Shown: positions 17,342-26,517, numbered from the stretch's first letter. The stretch is DNA of 64,000 bases from Kribbella sp. NBC_01245 (GCF_036226525.1 NZ_CP108487.1:3720001-3784000), one strand, 5' to 3'. The notes: generated by a model not told the origin, from the letters alone. Program-made: numbers and translations.

Positions 17342-17429
17342 TCGTCGGAATCCGCCCTCTGCCCGCCGCTGACCTGTGCTGCTTCGCGGCGCTGAGAGGG
17401 CGGATTCCGACGAATGAATGCAAAGACAA
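17326..17429. repeat. Perfect 35-base inverted repeat over the SBP start codon
   Basis: Arm 17326-17360 is the exact inverse of 17395-17429, with a 34-base spacer that itself has short GCCGC/GCGGC complementarity. One arm contains the ATG and first five codons of the binding-protein gene; the other carries an inverted copy of them. In RNA the stem would cover the translation start. It may be an inverted duplication, an attenuator, or both. Confidence 0.85.
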
Positions 17430-17467
17430 GGCAGGCCGTCGTGTGCAAGTGGCATCGGGGGGTCCTT

Positions 17468-20242
17468 TCAGAGGCCGTGGGCGATGCGGACACAATCGAC
17501 GTACGCATTGCCGTAGTTGGAACTGTTGGCGTAGAACGCGATTCCGCCGATGGCCGGCATGGCAGTGCGGAACTGCTGGTCGTTACTGACCAGGGCGCCG
17601 TCGAGGTACAGGTCGTACCGCTGGTTCACGGTGTCGACGACCAGCCGTACGTCGTACCAACGGTCGAGCTCGTACGTCGCAACCGTGCGCGAGGTGGCGC
17701 CCTCGGAGGCGATGACGTTTCCCTTGTCGAAGGCGAGACTGATCCCCGCGACACCGCTCTCGTTGTAGAGGTAGGGCAGGCCGAACCAGTTGCTGCCGGA
17801 GACGTACGGCTGGTCGCGCATCACGCGGGCCTCTACCGTCACCAGGCCGCGCAGCGGAGTGGCCAGCGTCTGCGAGATACCAGTGCCCGCAGTACCTCCG
17901 GTGTTCGCCAAGCGGGTGAGCCGGACGCTGTGGTCAGCGGCCGACGGGACTTCCACAACGTCAACGGCGTTGCCAGTGGCGCTCACCGTCCAGCCGCCAC
18001 TCCCGTCCGGCAACGCGCCCGCAGGCCTGTCGTCGAAGTCGTGAACCTGTACGTCTTCGCCGACCGGCTTCGGCAGTAGGAACGCGCCCGCGTCCGCGAC
18101 ACCCGCTGGCGGCACAGTGAGGCCGGCCCGCTCGACGGTCTGCCGACCTTCAAGGCTTGCCACGACGGAGTAGCCCGGCCCCATCGGCATAGCGGGCACC
18201 GCGAAGCCGCCGTCCACACCGGACTGGACTGTTGCGACTTGCTGGCCGTCACGGCTGATGGAGACGACAGCTCCGGCTAGAGGCGCTGCCCGCTCGTCTA
18301 GTACGCGGCCGCCGATTGAACCGTCCGTGTTCCGCAGTACGACGGTGAGGTCGCTGCGGGTGGTGTTGCCATGGCGAACGCTGACCGTCGACCTAGCCGC
18401 GTCGTACCCGTCCTTGACCGCCGTGACGACAGCTTCGCCGAACGGCACCTGCGCGATCCGGTAGAACCCGTCGGCCTGCGTAGTGCCTCGGTAAGTTCGG
18501 CCGCGCGTCGTGACGGCAACACTCGCGCCTTCGACCGGATGGCCGAACTGGTTGCGCACAAAGCCGTTGACCGACTCCCAGACCTGCCCAATTGGCGTTC
18601 GGTACTCGAAGGCGCCTACGTCCGGCAACCCGTTGTAGAGCGTCGTACTCGCGTAGTCGCGTCCACCGTTGTCTGCGATCGCTAGACCGGTCCCGACCGC
18701 CGGTGAGCCCGAACCCGATCGCAACGCGAGTGCGCGGTGTAGCTGCGGCCCGGTGGTCTCAGTGCCGTACGGACCAGCCAGGACTCCTGCGAACAAGGGA
18801 TCGCCACTGAGCGCACGAGTGTCTGACGCCGGTACGGCGAGCTGCGCCCCGGCGTACAAGTTGTTGCCATAGGTGATGGTCGGACTCGTCGTCAGGGACG
18901 CGCCTGCTCGCGTGGAGTAGAAGACGTTGTTGCGAAGGTCGTAGCGCGCCAGCAGGGAACTGCCGTATCCGTAGACCAGGTGATCGCTACGGTCGCTGTA
19001 GATCGTGTTGTTGTAGATCTGCGCGTTCGCCGCCCGGTCGGAGTGCAGGTAGATCTGGTAGCGCGTATTGGCGGCAATGGCGTTGTAGCGCACTACTACG
19101 TCACCGAACGAGAACTGGCAGATCAGGATGCCGTCGCCGTTGTGGTGGACGAAGTTGTACTGCACGACGACCCGCGTGGTGGCCTTGTCCGGGTCGATCG
19201 CGTTGGAGTCGGCACCGCCCGCCTTTTGCTGGGTCTCGTAGACCTCGTTGTACTGGATCACGACGTCGTCGGCGTAGTACGCCTCGATCCCCGACGTCCC
19301 GGCCCGGTAGACGACGTTGCGCTCGATGAGTGCACCCCGTACGTCGGTGAGGTACATGCCGTTGCAGGCGTAGTCGCTGCCGTCCTGCTGGACGAAGTTG
19401 TTCCGGATGACCACGTTGGTGTGCGGGGTGAACCGGGTGTCGCCCGCGTTGGCACGCTCGCCCCAGCCGGTGGGGACGGCGCCCGGCGTGGAACCCGTGT
19501 GCTGCTTGACGATGATGCCGGCGAACGAGGTTCGTTTGATGGTGGAGTTCTCGATCACGATGTCGTTCAGCACGGTCGCGGCGCCGGGGGCCGTTTCGTC
19601 GGCGACGGTGCCGCGGAAGACGATCCCGCCGGTGTTCTTCGAGCGGTCCCAGCCGGTCTTGAAGGTGACGCCGGGTGCGTTACCGGCCGGGTCACCGCCG
19701 ATCCAGTTCACCTCGCCGGTCACGTCGTGGACGTAGACGCCGTCGATCCTGAAGTGGTCCAGCCGGCCGCCTTGATCACCGCTGACTTGGATTCCTCGCA
19801 GGTCGCGAAGGTTCGTACCCGGCTCACCCGCGAGCGGGCGGGTGTTGGTGACCTCGAGGTTCCGGATCTCCCAGTGCTGCTGGTTGAACAGGCGAACCGT
19901 CTCAGCCACCTCGCCGGCACCGTGCACGGCCGGTTTGGCGCCGGGACCGTACCGATCAACGACGATCGGGAGGCCGGCTGATCCCGAGCCCTTGGGCCAT
20001 AGCTGTCCCGTCCAACTCTGACCGGCCCGGAGCAGAATCCGATCGCCGGGCTCGAACGTCGTCGCATTCACCTTCGCCAACGTCCGCCAAGGCTGCAACG
20101 GCGACGTCCCCGCCGCCGCATCGGACCCACGCACGGCATCGACGTAATAGCTCGCGCCATCATTCGAATCGGCGGTCGCCATCCCGGGCGATACGAGAAG
20201 CAACGCAAGCGTCAGCGCAATGAGTCGGGCCTTGATCCGCAT
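17468..20242 (-). CDS. Secreted parallel beta-helix protein with two carboxypeptidase-regulatory-like domains and a LamG-like tail
   Basis: A 924-residue secreted protein. Start at 20242, after an AAGGGG Shine-Dalgarno, opens MRIKARLIALTLALLLVSPG. Residues about 30-550 form a right-handed beta-helix: many repeats with N-x-I/V patterns such as VVIRNNFVQQDGS, VVIQYNEVYETQ and VVVQYNFVHHNGDGI, as in polysaccharide lyases and GH28/GH49-type folds. Next come two CarboxypepD_reg-like domains (GHPVEGASVAV and GGRVLDERAAPLAGAVVSIS) and a C-terminal concanavalin-like domain (YELDRWYDVRLVVDTVNQRY). The catalytic family is not certain; a role on plant pectin or arabinogalactan side chains fits the locus. 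A LacI-type palindrome (20254-20269) overlaps its ribosome-binding site. Confidence 0.8.
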   Translation of the reverse strand: MRIKARLIALTLALLLVSPGMATADSNDGASYYVDAVRGSDAAAGTSPLQPWRTLAKVNATTFEPGDRILLRAGQSWTGQLWPKGSGSAGLPIVVDRYGPGAKPAVHGAGEVAETVRLFNQQHWEIRNLEVTNTRPLAGEPGTNLRDLRGIQVSGDQGGRLDHFRIDGVYVHDVTGEVNWIGGDPAGNAPGVTFKTGWDRSKNTGGIVFRGTVADETAPGAATVLNDIVIENSTIKRTSFAGIIVKQHTGSTPGAVPTGWGERANAGDTRFTPHTNVVIRNNFVQQDGSDYACNGMYLTDVRGALIERNVVYRAGTSGIEAYYADDVVIQYNEVYETQQKAGGADSNAIDPDKATTRVVVQYNFVHHNGDGILICQFSFGDVVVRYNAIAANTRYQIYLHSDRAANAQIYNNTIYSDRSDHLVYGYGSSLLARYDLRNNVFYSTRAGASLTTSPTITYGNNLYAGAQLAVPASDTRALSGDPLFAGVLAGPYGTETTGPQLHRALALRSGSGSPAVGTGLAIADNGGRDYASTTLYNGLPDVGAFEYRTPIGQVWESVNGFVRNQFGHPVEGASVAVTTRGRTYRGTTQADGFYRIAQVPFGEAVVTAVKDGYDAARSTVSVRHGNTTRSDLTVVLRNTDGSIGGRVLDERAAPLAGAVVSISRDGQQVATVQSGVDGGFAVPAMPMGPGYSVVASLEGRQTVERAGLTVPPAGVADAGAFLLPKPVGEDVQVHDFDDRPAGALPDGSGGWTVSATGNAVDVVEVPSAADHSVRLTRLANTGGTAGTGISQTLATPLRGLVTVEARVMRDQPYVSGSNWFGLPYLYNESGVAGISLAFDKGNVIASEGATSRTVATYELDRWYDVRLVVDTVNQRYDLYLDGALVSNDQQFRTAMPAIGGIAFYANSSNYGNAYVDCVRIAHGL

Positions 20243-20253
20243 TCGCCACCCCT

Positions 20254-20269
20254 TGGAAAGCCTTTTCCA
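20254..20269. promoter_or_regulatory. Palindromic operator overlapping the beta-helix gene RBS
   Basis: TGGAAA, four bases, then TTTCCA, ending 12 bases before the ATG at 20242 and touching the CCAAGGGG ribosome-binding sequence. The GGAAA/TTTCC arms resemble the sites near GH127 (10970-10982) rather than the ATGTT type, so the LacI protein at 11025 may act here (inference). Confidence 0.45.
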
Positions 20270-20346
20270 GTCGCAGCGATCCTGCAACCACGCCAGCCCG
20301 ATAGCAATGGGTAGCCAAGAGGTGACCGAATCCGGCCAGCCCTCCC

Positions 20347-20421
20347 TTTCTTTGCGACGACCCGGCGCAAAGAAAGTGGCGCGCCGTCGCAAAGAAGGGG
20401 GCCGCGTCGTCGCAAAGAAGG
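20347..20421. repeat. Hairpin plus tandem CGCAAAGAAGG repeats
   Basis: TTTCTTTGCG (20347-20356) pairs with CGCAAAGAAA (20366-20375). GTCGCAAAGAAGG then occurs at 20386-20398 and again at 20409-20421, ten bases before the LacI stop codon. The block separates the LacI gene from the beta-helix gene on the same strand and could act as a terminator of the former. Confidence 0.6.
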
Positions 20422-20430
20422 TGGCGCGGG

Positions 20431-21465
20431 TTAGGTGCGGGGTGGTGCGGTGCTGGTGCGGATGATTAGTTCTGTGCCGACGCTGACTGGTTGGTGGTGG
20501 TGTTCGCCGGCCTGGATCTCGCCGATCAGCGAGTCGACGCTAAGCCGGCCAACCTCGGCGAACTGCTGCCGGATAGTGGTGAGCGGCGGCCAGAAGTGCG
20601 CGGCCTCCTCGACATCGTCGAAACCGACCACGCTGACGTCACCCGGCACCGCCCGCCCCGCCTCATGCAGAGCACGCAAAAGCCCCAACGCCATCTGGTC
20701 ATTGGCTGCGAACACGGCCGTGACGTCCGCATCGGCCGCCAACTTCCGCCCGGCCTCATACCCGGAACCCGCCGACCAGTCCCCGACCAACACCGTCGGC
20801 ACCACGCAACCGCGATCCGTCAACGTCTGCTGCCACGACCGCCGCCGCCTGGTCGCGGCAAACGAGTACGGCGGCCCACCGAGGTGCCACACCGTCGTAT
20901 GCCCGAGATCCAGCAGATGCTCCGTGGCTAGACGCGCGCCCTGCGCCTGGTCGGTGTCGACAACGGGATAGTCGTACAGCGCGCTCGAATCGACCACGAC
21001 AACGGGCAACCCCTCAGGCAGCAACACCTCGGCCTCGTCGAGTTTGTACGCCTCGATCAGGATGATCACACCATCCACCGCCTGCTGCCCCAGCCGGGTG
21101 AACGCGTTCGAGACCGCGCCCTGGGTGGCGTCCAGCACGGGCAGCAGGTTGACCGCATAACCCCGGATCGTGGCCGCCGCGGCGATGGCGTCGAGCGTGC
21201 GGGTGGTGCCGATACTGGAGAGCTCGAAGACGATCACGCCGATGCTCCGGGACTGGCCGCTGCGCAACGCCCGCGCGGCACTGTTCGGCCGGTAGCCGAC
21301 CTTCCGCATCGCCGCCAGCACCCGGTCCCGGGTGGCCGCGTCCACGTTCGACCGATCGTTCGCGACCCGCGACACCGTCTGTCCGGACACCCCGGCCAGG
21401 CGGGCGACATCGGCCATCGACGGCCCGCGCCGCCGTACCGGGCTCGGTGTTTCGTCCCCCGCCAT
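20431..21465 (-). CDS. LacI family transcriptional regulator (transporter-linked)
   Basis: A 344-residue LacI/GalR repressor. The ATG at 21465 has AAAGGAG six bases upstream, and the HTH begins 15 residues later: PSMADVARLAGVSGQTVSRV, with hinge NSAARALRSGQSRSIG. The ligand domain shows QAVDGVIILIEAY and GDVSVVGFDDVEEAAHFWPP. It is divergent from the sugar ABC permease gene at 21576. Two ATGTTGACGTAAACA(T/C) palindromes lie between them, and near-identical palindromes precede the GH5-GH43 operon, so it probably represses importer, enzymes and itself until an oligosaccharide binds. Confidence 0.93.
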   Translation of the reverse strand: MAGDETPSPVRRRGPSMADVARLAGVSGQTVSRVANDRSNVDAATRDRVLAAMRKVGYRPNSAARALRSGQSRSIGVIVFELSSIGTTRTLDAIAAAATIRGYAVNLLPVLDATQGAVSNAFTRLGQQAVDGVIILIEAYKLDEAEVLLPEGLPVVVVDSSALYDYPVVDTDQAQGARLATEHLLDLGHTTVWHLGGPPYSFAATRRRRSWQQTLTDRGCVVPTVLVGDWSAGSGYEAGRKLAADADVTAVFAANDQMALGLLRALHEAGRAVPGDVSVVGFDDVEEAAHFWPPLTTIRQQFAEVGRLSVDSLIGEIQAGEHHHQPVSVGTELIIRTSTAPPRT

Positions 21466-21489
21466 CGGAGCTCCTTTCGGACTGTGGAC

Positions 21490-21539
21490 ATGTTGACGTA
21501 AACACGCTACCGTCCCCCGGGTGATGTTGACGTAAACAT
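21490..21539. promoter_or_regulatory. Double LacI-type operator between LacI and ABC genes
   Basis: ATGTTGACGTAAACAC (21490-21505) and ATGTTGACGTAAACAT (21524-21539), 34 bp apart centre to centre. The second is a near-perfect palindrome about the central CG. Same sequence class and nearly the same spacing as 15929-15979. Confidence 0.78.
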
Positions 21540-21575
21540 CGACGCGTCGGGCGAAATCAGAAGGAGGTCGACCGC

Positions 21576-22481
21576 ATGGCCGGGCCCATCGCACTGCGGC
21601 AGCGGCGCAGGTGGTTCAGCACCGAGAGCAAGGGGTGGATCTTCGTCGGTCCCTTCCTCGCCGTCTTCGCGCTCACCTTCCTCGCGCCGATCGCCTACGC
21701 GATCTATCTCAGCCTCTTCCGCGAGCAGGCCTTCTTCGGCGGCAACGTGTTCGTCGGCCTGGACAACTACGTCGACGTGATCGGTGACGCGAAGTTCTGG
21801 GAGTCGTTCCTGCGGGTGCTGCTGTTCCTCGTCGTCCAGGTGCCGATCATGTTGGTGCTGGCACTGGTCGCCGCACTTGCGATCGACAGCGCCCGCCTGC
21901 ACGGGGCGAGCTTCTTCCGGATCGTGATCTTCCTGCCGTACGCCGTTCCCGGCGTAGTCGCCGTACTGATGTGGGGCTTCATCTACGGCAACAACTTCGG
22001 TCTCGCGGCAGACCTCAACGAACTGCTCGGCACCACGTCGATCCAGCCGCTGAGCAAAGGCTGGATGCTGCCCTCGATCGCGAACATCGTGACCTGGGAG
22101 TTCGTCGGCTACAACATGCTGATCTTCTACTCTGCGCTGCGAACCGTGCCCGAGGAGCTGTACGAGTCGGCCGCGATCGATGGCGCGGGCACGTTCCGGA
22201 TCATCCGGGCGGTCAAACTCCCGGCGCTGCGCGGCGCGATCGTGATCGCCACCATCTTCTCGATCATCGGCAGTTTCCAGCTGTTCAACGAGCCCAACAT
22301 CCTGCGCACGCTGGCGCCGAACGTGATCACGACCTACTACACGCCGAACATGTACGCCTACAACCTCTCCTTCGCCGGGCAGCAGTTCAACTACTCGGCC
22401 ACCGTCGCCATCGTGATGGGCATCATCACGGCCGTGATCGCCTACGTCGTGCAGCTGCGCGGCTCGAGGGAGGCATTGTGA
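21576..22481 (+). CDS. Sugar ABC transporter permease (MalF type)
   Basis: A 301-residue inner-membrane permease with six predicted helices, the first at about residues 21-42 (WIFVGPFLAVFALTFLAPIA). The EAA loop that docks the ATPase is ELYESAAIDGAGTFRIIRAV. The ATG is preceded by AGAAGGAGG. It is the first gene of the importer operon, and its stop overlaps the GTG of the next permease. No ATPase gene follows; in related actinobacteria a shared MsiK-type ATPase encoded elsewhere serves such importers (known for the group, inferred here). Likely cargo is a galactose/arabinose-containing oligosaccharide, judging from the adjacent GH35. Confidence 0.93.
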   Translation: MAGPIALRQRRRWFSTESKGWIFVGPFLAVFALTFLAPIAYAIYLSLFREQAFFGGNVFVGLDNYVDVIGDAKFWESFLRVLLFLVVQVPIMLVLALVAALAIDSARLHGASFFRIVIFLPYAVPGVVAVLMWGFIYGNNFGLAADLNELLGTTSIQPLSKGWMLPSIANIVTWEFVGYNMLIFYSALRTVPEELYESAAIDGAGTFRIIRAVKLPALRGAIVIATIFSIIGSFQLFNEPNILRTLAPNVITTYYTPNMYAYNLSFAGQQFNYSATVAIVMGIITAVIAYVVQLRGSREAL

Positions 22482-23359
22482 GCACCAGGCCCTCTGTGAG
22501 CAACTCCTCGCCGCTCCGGCCGCGCCGGTCGCCCTTGCTGACCGGGATCATGGTCCTCTACCTCGTCTACACATTGGTGCCGCTGATCTGGTTGTTGCTC
22601 AGCGCAACCAAGTCGCAGGACGACCTGTTCTCCAGCCCCGGCCTTTGGTTCGGCGAGGGGTTCGCGTTGTTCAGCAACATTCGCGACACCCTGACGTACG
22701 ACGGCGGCATCTTCCTGCGCTGGCTCGGAAACACCTTGCTGTACGTCGTTGTGGGCGCGGGCGGGGCCACCCTGCTCGCCACGGCCGCGGGGTACGGACT
22801 GGCCAAGTACAAGTTCGCCGGCCGCCGAGCCGTCTTCGCCGTACTGCTGGGCGCGGTCGCGATTCCCGGCACGGCGCTCGCGGTGCCGACGTTCCTGATG
22901 TTCTCGAACCTGGGCCTGACGAACACCGTGTGGGCCATCATCATTCCGTCGCTGATCAGCCCGTTCGGCCTCTACCTGATGTGGGTCTACGCCCAGGACG
23001 CCGTACCGCCGGACCTGCTCGAGGCGGCTCGGCTCGATGGCGCCGGCGAGATCCGGATCTTCTTCACCGTCGCCTTGCGATTGCTTGCCCCCGGCATCGT
23101 TACGGTGCTGCTCTTCGCGGTGGTGTCGACCTGGAACAACTACTTCCTGCCGCTGATCATGCTCAGCAAGCCGAGCCTCTACCCGCTCACGGTCGGCCTT
23201 ACCCAGTGGAGCAATCAGGCCACCGGCGTCGGCGCCCGTCCCATCTACAACCTGGTGATCACGGGGTCCTTGCTGACCATCGTCCCGCTGGTCATCGCCT
23301 TCCTTCTCTTACAGCGGTTCTGGCAGTCGGGCCTGACCGCCGGCAGCGTCAAACAGTAG
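22478..23359 (+). CDS. Sugar ABC transporter permease (MalG type)
   Basis: A 293-residue permease. The GTG at 22478 overlaps the previous stop (GTGA) and has GGGAGG five bases upstream; the open frame extends further 5' only as a shadow inside the first permease. It has six helices and the EAA loop DLLEAARLDGAGEIRIFFTV, with the MalG-type C-terminal helix VPLVIAFLLLQRFWQSGLTAG. It pairs with the MalF-type protein to form the channel of the importer. Confidence 0.93.
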   Translation: MSTRPSVSNSSPLRPRRSPLLTGIMVLYLVYTLVPLIWLLLSATKSQDDLFSSPGLWFGEGFALFSNIRDTLTYDGGIFLRWLGNTLLYVVVGAGGATLLATAAGYGLAKYKFAGRRAVFAVLLGAVAIPGTALAVPTFLMFSNLGLTNTVWAIIIPSLISPFGLYLMWVYAQDAVPPDLLEAARLDGAGEIRIFFTVALRLLAPGIVTVLLFAVVSTWNNYFLPLIMLSKPSLYPLTVGLTQWSNQATGVGARPIYNLVITGSLLTIVPLVIAFLLLQRFWQSGLTAGSVKQ

Positions 23360-23388
23360 GTGTCATTTCAATGAAGGGGAACAACGCC

Positions 23389-24741
23389 ATGAAGACCAAC
23401 CATCGGCGCGGCATCCGGCGTCTAGTCGCTGCCGCTGCCGTCATCACGGCCTCCTCGCTCGTACTGGCCGCGTGCGGCTCGGGCGACGACGCCGGTGCCG
23501 GCGACCAGCCGCAGGGCTCTCCGGACGCGGTCAACGCCGCGCTCGAGGCGGGCGGCACGATCACCTACTGGAGCTGGACCCCGTCCGCGGAGGCCCAGGT
23601 GAAGGCGTTCCAGAAGGAGTACCCGAAGGTCAAGGTGAACTACGTCAACGCCGGTACCGGCAATGACCACTACACCAAGCTGCAGAACGTCATCAAGGCC
23701 GGCTCGGGTGCTCCGGACGTCGCGCAGATCGAGTACCAGGCGCTGCCGCAGTTCGCGCTGCCCGGTTCGCTGGTCGACCTGCGCCAGTACGGCTTCGACA
23801 GCTTCGAGTCCGCCTACACCCCGTCGACCTGGAACGCCGTACACGCCGGCGAGGGTCTCTACGGACTGCCGCAGGACTCGGGACCCATGGCGATGTTCTA
23901 CAACAAGGACGTCTTCGACAAGTACGGCCTGACCGTGCCGAAGACCTGGGACGAGTACGTTGCCGCCGGCAAGAAGCTGCACACGGCGGACCCCAAGAAG
24001 TTCATCACCAATGACACCGGTGACGCCGGCTTCGCGACCAGCATGATCTGGCAGGCGGGCGGTAAGCCGTTCAAGACCGACGGAAAGAACATCACCGTCG
24101 ACCTGGCGGACGCCGGCACGCAGAAGTGGACCGGGGTCTGGAACCAGCTGGTCACGGGCGGCCTGGTGGCGAGCATTCCCGGCTGGTCGGACGAGTGGTT
24201 CAAGGCGCTGGGCGACGGCACCATCGCCACCCTGCCCACCGGCGCCTGGATGCCCGGCGTGATGGAGGCCTCGGTCAAGCCCGGCGCCGGCAAGTGGCGT
24301 GTCGCGCCGATGCCGACGTACGACGGAACGCCGGCGACGGCCGAGAACGGCGGCAGCACGCAGTCGGTCCTCAAGCAGAGCGCGAACCCCGCGCTGGCGG
24401 CCGCGTTCGTGCGCTGGCTGAACCACGACGGCGGCGTCAAGCCTTTCCTCGAGAGCGGCGGCTTCCCGGCGACCACCAAGGACCTCAAGGACCCGACGTT
24501 CGTCGACAAGAAGAGCGCGTACTTCGGTGGCCAGCAGATCAACCAGGTCCTCACCGCGGCGGCCGGCGAGGTCGTCAAGGACTGGAGCTACCTGCCGTTC
24601 CAGCTGTACGCCAACAACATCTTCGGCGACAGCGTCGGGAAGTCGTACCAGACCAAGTCGGACCTGAACACCGGGCTCAAGGCCTGGCAGGACGCGTTGG
24701 TTGCCTACGGCAATCAGCAGGGTTTCCAGGTCAACGGCTAA
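23389..24741 (+). CDS. Sugar ABC transporter substrate-binding lipoprotein
   Basis: A 450-residue lipoprotein. The ATG at 23389, with AAGGGGA upstream, gives MKTNHRRGIRRLVAAAAVIT and a lipobox LVLAAC; a second ATG at 23371 would only add six residues. SBP_bac_1 features: ITYWSWTPSAEAQVKAFQKE, AQIEYQALPQFALPGSLVDL and FATSMIWQAGGKPF. It is the cognate binding protein of the two permeases just upstream (30-base gap) and the GH35 gene follows 39 bases later in the same operon. Controlled through the double operator at 21490-21539, most likely. Confidence 0.94.
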   Translation: MKTNHRRGIRRLVAAAAVITASSLVLAACGSGDDAGAGDQPQGSPDAVNAALEAGGTITYWSWTPSAEAQVKAFQKEYPKVKVNYVNAGTGNDHYTKLQNVIKAGSGAPDVAQIEYQALPQFALPGSLVDLRQYGFDSFESAYTPSTWNAVHAGEGLYGLPQDSGPMAMFYNKDVFDKYGLTVPKTWDEYVAAGKKLHTADPKKFITNDTGDAGFATSMIWQAGGKPFKTDGKNITVDLADAGTQKWTGVWNQLVTGGLVASIPGWSDEWFKALGDGTIATLPTGAWMPGVMEASVKPGAGKWRVAPMPTYDGTPATAENGGSTQSVLKQSANPALAAAFVRWLNHDGGVKPFLESGGFPATTKDLKDPTFVDKKSAYFGGQQINQVLTAAAGEVVKDWSYLPFQLYANNIFGDSVGKSYQTKSDLNTGLKAWQDALVAYGNQQGFQVNG

Positions 24742-24780
24742 CCCGCTTCACCCAGTAGAGAGAGCAGCAGAAAGAGACCC

Positions 24781-26517
24781 ATGGCCGACTTCGCGATCGG
24801 TGCGTCCGATTTCCTTCTCGATGGCAAGCCGTTCCGGATCCTGTCCGGGGCCCTGCACTACTTCAGAGTGCACCCGGGGTCTTGGGCGGACCGGATCGAG
24901 AAGGCGCGGCTGATGGGCCTCAACACCATCGAGACGTACGTGCCGTGGAACGCGCACAGCCCCCGCCGGGGTGTGTTCGACACCGAGGGCATGCTCGATC
25001 TCGCGGCCTTTCTGCGACAGGTGTCCGAGGCCGGGCTGTACGCCATCGTGCGGCCCGGCCCGTACATCTGTGCCGAGTGGGACAACGGCGGCCTGCCGGC
25101 CTGGCTGTTCCGGCAGCCCGGCGTCGGCGTCCGGCGGTACGAGCCTCAGTTCATGGCAGAGGTCGAGGAATACCTCCAGCAGGTCTTGCGCATCGTGCGG
25201 CCGCTCCAGGTCGACCAGGGCGGGCCGGTTCTGCTCGTCCAGGTCGAGAACGAGTACGGCGCGTTCGGCGATGACCAGGTTTACCTGAAGTCGGTGGCCG
25301 AGATCATCCGGCGTTCGGGCATCACCGTGCCGCTGGTGACGGTGGACCAGCCGGTCGACGCCATGCTCACCGCCGGCGGCCTGGACGGCGTACTGCGGAC
25401 GGCCTCGTTCGGATCGCGCAGCGCCGAGCGGCTCGAGACGCTGCGCGCTCACCAGCCGTCCGGACCGCTGATGTGCATGGAGTTCTGGGACGGCTGGTTC
25501 GACCACTGGGGCGGGCCGCACCACACCACCAGCGTCGACGAGGCGGCCGCCGAACTCGAGGCGCTGCTCGCCGCCGGCGCTTCGGTCAACATCTACATGT
25601 TCCACGGCGGCACGAACTTCGGATTGACCAGTGGTGCCAACGACAAGGGCGTCTACCGTCCGACGATCACGTCGTACGACTACGACGCGCCGTTGGACGA
25701 GGCCGGCAACCCGACGCCGAAGTACGACGCGTTCCGGGAGGTCATCTCGCGGTACGCGCCGGTCCCGGCCGAAACGCCTTCGCGCGGCGCCTCGGTGCCG
25801 TCGTACACCGTGCCGCTGGGCGATCCCGTTCGCCTGCTGGCGAATCCCGGCCGGTGGGGCGCCTGGAGCGACCACGGTTCGATGCCATCGCTCGATGAAC
25901 TCGATGCCCGGCTGGCCCTTTTCCGGACCGACATCAACGTCGAAGGTCCGGCGTTGCTGGCCGTCGACGAGGTGCGGGATCGCGCGACGGTGTTCCTGGA
26001 CGGGGATCCGGTCGGCGTGCTCGATCGCGAACGCCATGACCAGGCGATCATGCTGCCGCGCGGAACCGGCCGGCTCGAGATCGTCGTCGAGGACCAGGGC
26101 GGGGTGAACTACGGAACCCGGATCGGCGAGGCGAAGGGCCTGATCGGGCCGGTACGCCTCGGCTCGGAGGTGCTGTCGAACTGGTCCGCCTGCGCGATCG
26201 ACCTGGATGCCGTGCCGCGTCTATCCCTGGAGAGCGACCTCCCGGGCGTTGGACCGACGGCCTGGCGGGCGTCGTTCGAGGTGGGGCAGACCACCGACCT
26301 CTTCCTCCACACCGAGACGTGGGGCAAGGGAATGGCCTGGCTCAACGGCTTTTGCCTCGGCCGCTACTGGCGAAGAGGTCCGCAGCACACGCTCTTCGTG
26401 CCCGAACCGGTCGTACGCTCCGGCCGCAACGAGCTTGTCGTACTGGAACTCGACGTCATGCCCGATCCGACTGCCCGCTTCGGCCCCGCAGCGTCTTTGG
26501 GGCCTTTGGAACTGTGA
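24781..26517 (+). CDS. Beta-galactosidase, GH35
   Basis: A 578-residue intracellular GH35 exo-beta-galactosidase with no signal peptide. The family opening FLLDGKPFRILSGALHYFRV is near the N-terminus; the acid/base is Glu158 in QVENEYG and the nucleophile Glu234 in MCMEFWDGW, with the typical HGGTNFG after it. The C-terminal half holds jelly-roll domains (GKGMAWLNGFCLGRYW). The start at 24781 follows AGAAAGAGA. It is the fourth gene of the importer operon, so imported galacto-oligosaccharides are probably cleaved by it to galactose in the cytoplasm. Confidence 0.95.
   Translation: MADFAIGASDFLLDGKPFRILSGALHYFRVHPGSWADRIEKARLMGLNTIETYVPWNAHSPRRGVFDTEGMLDLAAFLRQVSEAGLYAIVRPGPYICAEWDNGGLPAWLFRQPGVGVRRYEPQFMAEVEEYLQQVLRIVRPLQVDQGGPVLLVQVENEYGAFGDDQVYLKSVAEIIRRSGITVPLVTVDQPVDAMLTAGGLDGVLRTASFGSRSAERLETLRAHQPSGPLMCMEFWDGWFDHWGGPHHTTSVDEAAAELEALLAAGASVNIYMFHGGTNFGLTSGANDKGVYRPTITSYDYDAPLDEAGNPTPKYDAFREVISRYAPVPAETPSRGASVPSYTVPLGDPVRLLANPGRWGAWSDHGSMPSLDELDARLALFRTDINVEGPALLAVDEVRDRATVFLDGDPVGVLDRERHDQAIMLPRGTGRLEIVVEDQGGVNYGTRIGEAKGLIGPVRLGSEVLSNWSACAIDLDAVPRLSLESDLPGVGPTAWRASFEVGQTTDLFLHTETWGKGMAWLNGFCLGRYWRRGPQHTLFVPEPVVRSGRNELVVLELDVMPDPTARFGPAASLGPLEL

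Noticed and set aside
22645-23388. Long 5' extension of the binding-protein reading frame through the second permease
   Set aside because: Frame is open by chance; a lipoprotein signal with lipobox begins at 23389 after a ribosome-binding site.
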